A stretch of 19,647 bases of DNA from DAOPJM01 sp035399665 (GTDB taxonomy: Bacteria; Bacillota; Clostridia; Christensenellales; CAG-138): contig DAOPJM010000034.1 of assembly GCA_035399665.1 (NCBI GenBank), forward strand, positions 1 to 19,647, written 5' to 3'. A program made the translations under genes and the position numbers. Positions 13,552-19,647 of the stretch are shown piece by piece (the stretch's first letter is position 1; each line of letters begins with the position of its first letter). The notes under the pieces were generated by a model. It was not told the DNA's origin. It ran no database searches and worked only from the letters and a program-made list of their open reading frames with translations.

Positions 13552-13614
13552 CATCTTTTTTACTATATTATGAGCGACCCCTGACGGATAAGCTGTACGC
13601 ACCGGGGGGCGACG

Positions 13615-15228
13615 CTATCGCTTCCAACGATTGACAAGCTCGCGCACCTGACGAGTGAACTTGACAAGCTCGGAGTTGGCAAGCCCGTCGCTGCTTTGCG
13701 CTATGCCCAGCAGCTCCTTCACGGCGGCGATAAGCTCGCCCAAGGCCGCCTTGGCCTTTCTTGCGCTCGCGCTCTCAGAGGAAGGCTTCGCGGCGGGAAT
13801 TCCCTCGGTAATTCTGACTGCTCTGTTTTCGGCAAGATCCCATACCGTCCCCGAATACGGCGCGAACGCCGTATAGCCATGCTCGTTTTGCAGCTCGGAA
13901 GCGAATGCCGTGCAGCAGCTGTCCTCGCCGTGGTTGACGAACACGAGTTCGGGCTTCTTCTCGCTGAACGCGGAGAGCCAGTTTATCAGCCCATTCTTGT
14001 CCGCGTGTCCTGATACGCCGTTTAGGAAGCAGATTTCGGCCTGCACAGCTATGACCTCGCCCATGATTTTGACCTTCTCCGCGCCGTCCAAGAGCTGCCT
14101 GCCCAAAGTTCCTTCAGCCTGATAGCCCACGAACAGGACGGTGCTTTCCTTGCGCCAAAGGTTGTGCTTCAGGTGGTGGCGTATCCTGCCCGCATCACAC
14201 ATGCCGCTTGCCGATACTATCACCTTGGGTTCGGCAATCTCGTTGATGGAGCGGGAATTGTCCACGCTCACCGAAAGCTCCAGGCCGTCGAACCAAAGCG
14301 GGTTCACGCCCCTTTGCACCAGCTCACGGGTCTGTTTGTCAAAGACCTCCGTCTCGCACTGCAGGAAGATGCTTGTAGCTTCGTTGGCAAGCGGGCTGTC
14401 AACGTAGAGCTTGAATCCGTCGTGACCGTGTATAAGCCCTCGTTCCTTGATTTCGCGCATGAAGTAAAGAATCTCCTGCGTCCTGCCCACCGCGAAGGAG
14501 GGTATGACCACGTTGCCGCCACGGTCGAAGGTGCGTTGTATTATCTCGGAGAATTCCTTTACATAGTCGGGACGTTCGGGGTGCAGGCGGTCGCCGTAGG
14601 TGGATTCTATCAACAGATAATCGGCGGAAAGCACGGGCTGGGGATCCTTTATGAGCGGCTGATTGATATTGCCGACGTCGCCTGAGAACACCATCTTCCT
14701 TTCAAGCTCGCCCTCACGCATCCAAACCTCTATGGCGGCGGAGCCTAAGAGATGCCCTATGTCGGTAAAGCGCAGCTCCACCCCTTCAAGCACACTTATG
14801 ACGCTGTCGTAGGGGCAGCGGCGGAACAGCTTCAACACGCCCTCGGCGTGTTCGCAGGTGTAGACGGGTTCTATCTGTTGGTCGGCGGCGCGCTTGGCCT
14901 TGCGGTTCGCCCACTCCGCCTCGCTCTCTTGAATGTGTGCGGCGTCCATAAGCATCACATTGCACAGAGCGCAGGTCTCCTGCGTGGCGTATACGGTGCC
15001 GCGAAAGCCGTTCTTGTACAGCAGGGGCAGGTTGCCCGAGTGGTCAATGTGCGCGTGGGTGAGGAACACGCAGCGTATCTCGGACGGCGGAACGGACAGA
15101 GCGACATTTTCAAAGACGTTCCTGCCCTGCTCCATACCGCAGTCAACGAGCATGTACCTGCCGTTGACCTCAAGCAGCGTCATGCTGCCCGTTACCTCGT
15201 GGGTCGCGCCGAAAAAGCTGATTCTCAT
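13615..15228 (-). CDS. MBL-fold beta-CASP ribonuclease-like protein (RMMBL domain)
   Basis: The 537-residue protein has the metallo-beta-lactamase zinc motif HAHIDH (58-63), the later ligands H159 and D184 (FSGDVG), a beta-CASP insertion from about 208 (IESTYG) with SASGMCDAGRIRHH (339-352), and an RMMBL segment with SGHAD (H408) and VNHGE. This is the CPSF73/Ysh1-like arm of the beta-CASP family, whose members are mostly RNA endo- or exonucleases. Its length to about 465 fits the family; a further 70 residues, lysine/alanine-rich and helical, form an extra tail. The start at 15228 has GGGAGGA upstream (GGAGG 8 bases before the ATG). It is the last gene of the glyS-recD2-HAD-MBL run, 67 bases after the HAD stop. 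The in vivo substrate is unknown. Confidence 0.9.
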   Translation of the reverse strand: MRISFFGATHEVTGSMTLLEVNGRYMLVDCGMEQGRNVFENVALSVPPSEIRCVFLTHAHIDHSGNLPLLYKNGFRGTVYATQETCALCNVMLMDAAHIQESEAEWANRKAKRAADQQIEPVYTCEHAEGVLKLFRRCPYDSVISVLEGVELRFTDIGHLLGSAAIEVWMREGELERKMVFSGDVGNINQPLIKDPQPVLSADYLLIESTYGDRLHPERPDYVKEFSEIIQRTFDRGGNVVIPSFAVGRTQEILYFMREIKERGLIHGHDGFKLYVDSPLANEATSIFLQCETEVFDKQTRELVQRGVNPLWFDGLELSVSVDNSRSINEIAEPKVIVSASGMCDAGRIRHHLKHNLWRKESTVLFVGYQAEGTLGRQLLDGAEKVKIMGEVIAVQAEICFLNGVSGHADKNGLINWLSAFSEKKPELVFVNHGEDSCCTAFASELQNEHGYTAFAPYSGTVWDLAENRAVRITEGIPAAKPSSESASARKAKAALGELIAAVKELLGIAQSSDGLANSELVKFTRQVRELVNRWKR

Positions 15229-15295
15229 GCTGTTCCTCCCATCGTCATATTGTGATTAGTATTTGTGTTCGGGACGCCGCCTTAGGGCACAGTCC

Positions 15296-15940
15296 TTATA
15301 TCCCTATGTAGCTCAAAAGCTCCTTAGGACTGCCCAAAACCGGTACGCCAGCGGACTGAAGCCTGTCGGGGTTCTGATGCCCTCCCGTGAGCAGCACACA
15401 GTCACAGCCTATCGCGGACGAGACCTCGAAGTCGTGGACGGTATCGCCTATGAACAAAGTCTTATTTGGGGCTATGGACTCACGCTCCAGAAAATCGCGG
15501 GCAAGCTGAGCCTTGCTGTGCGCGTAGTGGTCGGATAAGCCGAGCCTGCACTCAAAGCAGTCCTCCAAGCCATATAGGGCGGTCTGCCATTGCAGCATCT
15601 CATCCTGCGTCGCTGAGAGTATCACCTGACGTATGCCGGCGGAGCCTATCGCGTCAACGGCGTCTCTGATTCCCTCGCGGAGACTGCAAGTGTGCATTTC
15701 GGCGTTGTATAGCTCTATGAAGCGGTCGGAGACCTCCTCGTAGCTTACATCACTGAAGTCATAGCCCATGCGCAGGTAATAGTCACGCACGGGAAAGCCG
15801 AACAGCTCGCGGTAATGCTCCTCGCTCTTGAGAGGCGGAAGGCCGTTCTCGGCCAACATGCGCTGCGCTATGTCATAGGTTAAAAAGTCGTCGTCTAAAA
15901 GAGTTCCGTTCCAGTCCCAAATTATCATGTCGTACTTCAA
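15296..15940 (-). CDS. HAD-superfamily hydrolase (phosphoglycolate phosphatase-like)
   Basis: The 214-residue protein is a haloacid dehalogenase-type phosphatase with a helical C1 cap. Motif I is DWNGT (D9 nucleophile), motif II S109, motif III K143, motif IV GDTVHD (165-170). The second motif I aspartate, the usual general acid, is asparagine (N11), a substitution I recall in a recognised subgroup annotated only as HAD hydrolase. The start is TTG at 15940, overlapping the recD2 stop by four bases (TTGA), with AAGGAG 8 bases upstream; the next ATG (15928) would sit 20 bases from that site. The overlap implies translational coupling to recD2. It is cytoplasmic. The substrate is not predictable. 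Confidence 0.9.
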   Translation of the reverse strand: MKYDMIIWDWNGTLLDDDFLTYDIAQRMLAENGLPPLKSEEHYRELFGFPVRDYYLRMGYDFSDVSYEEVSDRFIELYNAEMHTCSLREGIRDAVDAIGSAGIRQVILSATQDEMLQWQTALYGLEDCFECRLGLSDHYAHSKAQLARDFLERESIAPNKTLFIGDTVHDFEVSSAIGCDCVLLTGGHQNPDRLQSAGVPVLGSPKELLSYIGI

Positions 15941-18132
15941 TTTGCAGTCTCCTTCAGTCTTTGTGCCAAGGAGGTGTAACGCCTCCTTGAGAAGGTGGTG
16001 TTCACCATGCGGCGTATGATGTCCGCGCTCCCCAGACAGTACACTAACTTTTTGGCCCTTGTTACCGCTGTGTACAAGAGGTTGCGGGTCAAGAGCTGCG
16101 GCGGCCCGCCCGAGAGCGGGAGCAGTACGGTGTTGTACTCCGAGCCTTGGCTCTTGTGTATCGAGATGCAGTAGGCAAGGTCAAGCTCCTCCGCCTGAAC
16201 GAAGTCGTAGACACAGGCCCTGTCGTCGTCAAATAGAATCGACAGCTTGCGCGCTTCAAAGTCAACGCCCATGAGCGTACCTAAGTCGCCGTTGAACGCG
16301 CCGCTTCCTTCGATGACTGCGCCGTTTGGCAGGCGCTTTTCCCACTCAACCTTGTAGTTGTTCTTCACCTGCATAATCTTATCACCCTCGCGAAAGACGG
16401 TATCGCCATAGACGCACTCACGCTTTGCGGGGGAGGGCGGATTGAGGGCGGCCTGCAAGCGCTTGTTGAGGTTGCCCACACCGAGTATGCCCTTTTTCAT
16501 GGGTACCAACACCTGAACGTCCATCAGCGGGTCGGAGGTTCCCAAAAGCTCCATGCGCGTCCTGCAAAGCTCCACAACCCTGTCCAAGACGCTGTCCTGA
16601 TGCAGCATAGATTCAAATACAAAGTCGGAGTCGCTGCGGTCAAGCACGGGCTGCAGCCCGTCGTTTATCCTGTGCGCGTTGGTCACGATAAGACTGCTCT
16701 GCGCCTGCCTGAATATCTCATTCAGGCGCATTACGGGGATAACGCCGCTGTCTATGATGTCGCACAACACGTCGCCGCAGCCCACGGGAGGGAGCTGGTC
16801 CCTGTCGCCCACAAGTATCAGCCGCGTACCCTTGGGAATAGCCCTGAGCAGCGCGGCCATGAGCGGCACATCCACCATGGACATCTCATCTATTATTATT
16901 ATGTCGCCGTCCAAGGGATATTGATCATTTCTGACAAAGCCCTCGCTCGGATTGTACTCTAAGAGGCGGTGTATGGTCGAGGCCTCAAAGCCCGTCGCCT
17001 CGGTCATGCGCTTTGCCGCTCTGCCCGTGGGCGCGGCAAGCTGAACCGAAAGCCCCTGCTCGTCCATGGCGTAAGCGATGAAACGAATGATAGTCGTTTT
17101 GCCCGTGCCGGGGCCGCCAGTAATCACCATGACGCCGGAGTTTAGAGCTTCCGTTACGGCGCGCTTCTGCTCATCCGATAGGGTGAGTGAAAGTTCCTTT
17201 TCATAACGCGGCAGATCCCATATGCGCGACTGCACGTCGTCCGCGAGGAAGCTGAGCCTAAAGGCTATGCCGTCCTCAAGGCGGTCAAGGTAGGGGAGGA
17301 ACACGGCCTCAAGCTCGCCCACCTGTCGGATGGTCAGCTCCTGCGAATCCGCCATCCAGTCAATGGTCTCGTCAAGCCGTTCGCCGTCCGCGCCCAAAAG
17401 AGCCGAAGCCTTGAGTATGAGTTTTTCACGAGGAAGAAAGGTATGCCCGTACTCCTCGCTTGACTCGGAGAGGGCGTACTGCAGGCCGGCGCGGAGCCGT
17501 GCCAAGGAGTCGGTCTCAAAGCCCGCCATGCTCTGAGCTATGCGGTCGGCGGTCACAAAGCCTATGCCGTCTATGTCCCGTATCATGCGGTAGGGGTCCT
17601 CGAGTATCTTCGCAAGGCATAGATCGCCGTAGCAGCGGTAGAGCTTGTAGGCCTGCCCAACGGTGACGCCGTATGGCTCAAGAGCCAGCAGCACCTCGCG
17701 CATGACGCGGTTTTCAGCAAAGGAGGCTGTGATTGCCGCGCATTTGCGCACGCCTATGCCGCGCACCTGAAGAAGCTTTTGCGGCTCGTTCTCCATTATC
17801 TTGAGGGTCTCGTCACCGAATTTATCGACTATCGTTTTAGCAAGGCTCTCGCCTATGCCCTTGACGACGCCGCTCGAGAGAAATGCAACGATAGCCCCCG
17901 TTGTGGAGGGGGCTATGCGGGAATACTCGGTTACTGCGAATTGCCGACCAAAGCGCGGATGCTGCTTTTCACTGCCGGAAAGCTCCAACAGGTCGCCCAC
18001 GCCCACGAGCGGTATGACGCCGGTTGCGTTAAAGACCTGACCTGACTGCTCGTCAACCATTGAAAGCACGGTGTAGCCGTTCTCGGCATTGCGATATACT
18101 ACGCTTTGTACGGTGCCTCTGCGCGCTTCCAT
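15937..18132 (-). CDS. recD2: ATP-dependent DNA helicase RecD2
   Basis: A 731-residue SF1B helicase that unwinds DNA 5' to 3' and acts in repair and replication-fork processing outside any RecBCD complex. The N-terminal part (1-300) has the RecD2 start GTVQSVVYRNAENGYTVL and helix-hairpin-helix segments (about 85-200; VVKGIGESLA, VRGIGVRK, IDGIGFVTA). Helicase motifs are Walker A GGPGTGKTT (339-347), Walker B IIDEMS (413-418), motif III GDRDQLPPVG (442-451), motif V SIHKSQGSE (657-665) and motif VI LYTAVTRAK (686-694). The length is normal. The start lies 3 bases after the glyS stop with no clear Shine-Dalgarno site, so translation probably relies on coupling to glyS. Confidence 0.95.
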   Translation of the reverse strand: MEARRGTVQSVVYRNAENGYTVLSMVDEQSGQVFNATGVIPLVGVGDLLELSGSEKQHPRFGRQFAVTEYSRIAPSTTGAIVAFLSSGVVKGIGESLAKTIVDKFGDETLKIMENEPQKLLQVRGIGVRKCAAITASFAENRVMREVLLALEPYGVTVGQAYKLYRCYGDLCLAKILEDPYRMIRDIDGIGFVTADRIAQSMAGFETDSLARLRAGLQYALSESSEEYGHTFLPREKLILKASALLGADGERLDETIDWMADSQELTIRQVGELEAVFLPYLDRLEDGIAFRLSFLADDVQSRIWDLPRYEKELSLTLSDEQKRAVTEALNSGVMVITGGPGTGKTTIIRFIAYAMDEQGLSVQLAAPTGRAAKRMTEATGFEASTIHRLLEYNPSEGFVRNDQYPLDGDIIIIDEMSMVDVPLMAALLRAIPKGTRLILVGDRDQLPPVGCGDVLCDIIDSGVIPVMRLNEIFRQAQSSLIVTNAHRINDGLQPVLDRSDSDFVFESMLHQDSVLDRVVELCRTRMELLGTSDPLMDVQVLVPMKKGILGVGNLNKRLQAALNPPSPAKRECVYGDTVFREGDKIMQVKNNYKVEWEKRLPNGAVIEGSGAFNGDLGTLMGVDFEARKLSILFDDDRACVYDFVQAEELDLAYCISIHKSQGSEYNTVLLPLSGGPPQLLTRNLLYTAVTRAKKLVYCLGSADIIRRMVNTTFSRRRYTSLAQRLKETAN
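15949..15954 (-). promoter_or_regulatory. Ribosome binding site that fixes the TTG start of the HAD gene
   Basis: AAGGAG on the - strand lies inside the 3' end of recD2, 8 bases before TTG at 15940. No comparable site precedes the in-frame ATG at 15928, so TTG is the better start. Confidence 0.75.
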
Positions 18133-18135
18133 GTA

Positions 18136-19521
18136 TTAAAAGTCGAGACGAGAGGAGATGTAGCCCTCAAGCTCCGCTATGGGAAGGCGTATCTGCTCCA
18201 TGCTGTCGCGGTCGCGAACGGTCACGCAGCCGTCGTTTTCGGAGTCGAAGTCGTAGGTGACACAGAAGGGTGTGCCTATCTCGTCCTCCCTGCGGTAACG
18301 CTTGCCGATGGAGCCTATCTCGTCGTAGTCCGCGGCAAAGCGCTTGGCAAGCTCGTTGTGCAGCTTCATCGCAGGCTCGGCAAGCTTCTTGGAGAGCGGC
18401 AGCACGGCGACCTTGTAGGGGGCAAGGGCGGGGTGCAGACGCAGCACGGTGCGGGTCTCCTTATCCAGGACCTCCTCATCGTAGGCGTTGCTCATGAAGG
18501 CAAGGAGCAGACGCTCGACGCCCACGGAAGGCTCTATGCAGTAGGGGATATAGCGCTCGTTGGTGAAGGGGTCGAGGTACTCAAAGCTCTCGCCTGAGCA
18601 CTTGGAGTGCGCGGTAAGGTCAAAATCGGTACGGTCGGCAATGCCCCATAGCTCACCCCAGCCGAAGGGGAAGCGGAACTCAACGTCGGTCGTGCCGTTG
18701 CTGTAATGCGACAGCTCCTCCTTGTCGTGTTCCCTAAAGCGCATGGCTTCCTCATTGAGACCTAAATCTAATAGGAAAGCCTTCACCTGAGACTTCCAGT
18801 AGTCGTACCATTCAAGATCGGTGCCGGGAGCGCAGAAGAACTCCATCTCCATCTGCTCGAACTCGCGGGTGCGGAAGATGAAGTTGCCCGGGGTAATCTC
18901 ATTGCGGAAGCTCTTGCCGATTTGACAAATGCCGAAGGGGACCTTTCTGCGGGTGGTGCGCTGAACGTTGCGGAAGTTGACGAAGATGCCTTGGCAGGTT
19001 TCAGGTCTTAGGTACAGCTCGGATGCGCTGTCCTCGGTGACGCCCTGGAAGGTCTTGAACATCAAATTGAACTTGCGGATAGGGGTAAAGTCGGACTTGC
19101 CGCATTCGGGGCAGACAATGCCGTGCTCCGCGATGTAGCTTTGCATCTGCTCGTTCGTCCAACCCTCGGGGTGAACCTCTAAGCTGTTCGCTTCGGCGTA
19201 GTCCTCGATGAGCTTGTCCGCCCTAAAGCGCGACTTGCAGGCCTTGCAGTCCATAAGGGGATCGGTAAAGCCGCCGACGTGACCCGACGCCACCCAGGTC
19301 ATGGGGTTCATGAGGATAGCCGCGTCCATGCCGACGCAGTAGGGGCTTTCCTGCACGAAACGCTTCCACCAAGCCTTCTTTATATTATTCTTTAGCTCAA
19401 CGCCCAAAGGACCGTAGTCCCAGGTGTTGGAAAGACCGCCGTAGATTTCGCTGCCGGCGAAGATAAACCCTCTTGTTTTGCAGAGGGAAACGAGTTTGTC
19501 CATAGTGAGTTGAACAGCCAT
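18136..19521 (-). CDS. glyS: Glycyl-tRNA synthetase (homodimeric type)
   Basis: This class II synthetase (461 residues from the chosen start) charges tRNA-Gly with glycine. It is the single-chain alpha2 type, not the alpha/beta GlyQ-GlyS pair. It shows the FAGSEIYGGLSNTWDYGP N-terminus, a zinc-ligand pair in the insertion (C92/C95 and C137/C140), motif 2 around FRNEITPGNFIFRTREFEQ (205-223), motif 3 PSVGVERLLLAF (331-342), and a C-terminal anticodon-binding domain (about 365-461; KVAVLPLSKK). The start MAVQLTMDKL has GGAGG 5 bases upstream; a longer frame to 19605 would place its start upstream of the promoter. It heads the operon with recD2. The leader is only about 20 bases, so there is no T-box. 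Confidence 0.95.
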   Translation of the reverse strand: MAVQLTMDKLVSLCKTRGFIFAGSEIYGGLSNTWDYGPLGVELKNNIKKAWWKRFVQESPYCVGMDAAILMNPMTWVASGHVGGFTDPLMDCKACKSRFRADKLIEDYAEANSLEVHPEGWTNEQMQSYIAEHGIVCPECGKSDFTPIRKFNLMFKTFQGVTEDSASELYLRPETCQGIFVNFRNVQRTTRRKVPFGICQIGKSFRNEITPGNFIFRTREFEQMEMEFFCAPGTDLEWYDYWKSQVKAFLLDLGLNEEAMRFREHDKEELSHYSNGTTDVEFRFPFGWGELWGIADRTDFDLTAHSKCSGESFEYLDPFTNERYIPYCIEPSVGVERLLLAFMSNAYDEEVLDKETRTVLRLHPALAPYKVAVLPLSKKLAEPAMKLHNELAKRFAADYDEIGSIGKRYRREDEIGTPFCVTYDFDSENDGCVTVRDRDSMEQIRLPIAELEGYISSRLDF

Positions 19522-19548
19522 ATACGCCTCCATTTTTAGCATGTGTAC

Positions 19549-19577
19549 ATTATCGCCCTCAAAGACTTGTTTGTCAA
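19549..19577 (-). promoter_or_regulatory. Sigma-70 promoter of the glyS operon
   Basis: On the - strand TTGACA (19577-19572) and GATAAT (19554-19549) are 17 bases apart. Transcription should begin near 19542, about 20 bases before the glyS ATG. The remaining 70 bases to the right edge show no gene. Confidence 0.75.
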
Positions 19578-19647
19578 GTGCGTCGGGCAAAAGTGACCGT
19601 GTCAAGTTGTTCCATGTTAATTAAGAACAGATGACGTTGGAAGCGTT

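Noticed and set aside
13560..13614. Terminator after the MBL gene
   Set aside because: GCGACCCC and GGGGGGCGACGC pair poorly and no T run follows on the - strand, so I do not call a terminator; readthrough into the riboswitch is possible.
19522..19605. Longer start for glyS at 19605
   Set aside because: That codon lies upstream of the promoter, and the family N-terminus begins near MAVQLTMDKL with GGAGG just before it.
1..19647. tRNA or rRNA genes
   Set aside because: I saw no cloverleaf with a TTC loop and CCA-ready acceptor, nor rRNA signatures, in any intergenic stretch.

Overview
The window looks like chromosomal DNA from a moderately GC-rich Clostridia/Firmicutes bacterium, probably an uncultured gut Oscillospirales-type lineage. 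The evidence is strong GGAGG ribosome sites, TTGACA/TATAAT promoters, a homodimer-type glycyl-tRNA synthetase, RecD2, a manganese (yybP-ykoY) riboswitch, and a BspA-like giant secreted protein ending in a dockerin. The taxon is an inference; no marker here gives it more exactly.

Layout. Positions 1-200 hold copies of a palindromic intergenic repeat. A small zinc-ribbon membrane protein follows on the + strand (284-859) with its own promoter and a terminator. Everything else is on the - strand. Reading in the direction of transcription from the right edge: glyS (glycyl-tRNA synthetase, own promoter), recD2 helicase, a HAD phosphatase starting at TTG in a 4-base overlap, and an MBL/beta-CASP RNase-like protein form one apparent operon. 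Then a new promoter drives a Mn2+ riboswitch with an intrinsic terminator, which controls an 881-residue P2A-type Ca2+/Mn2+ ATPase. A roughly 690-base gene-free stretch follows (10024-10713), made of a 122-bp exact direct repeat, an inverted copy of the left-edge repeat, and a decayed, frameshifted IS30-family transposase tail. Immediately beyond that tail is a consensus promoter for a 2756-residue secreted protein (BspA-like leucine-rich repeats, a possible beta-propeller, X2/MBG-like Ig domains, about 14 FN3-like repeats, dockerin), followed 20 bases later by a class I glutamine-amidotransferase-like hydrolase (peptidase C26).

How it works together. The right half is housekeeping (translation, recombination/repair, RNA processing). 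The ATPase unit is a self-contained metal-homeostasis device: the 3' arm of aptamer helix P1 is also the 5' arm of the terminator, so Mn2+ binding should switch the pump on. The left half is an accessory surface-protein locus bordered by mobile-element debris and by exact inverted repeats. The most interesting signals are the riboswitch, the IS30 scar abutting the surface-gene promoter, the structured repeat family, and the giant dockerin protein.
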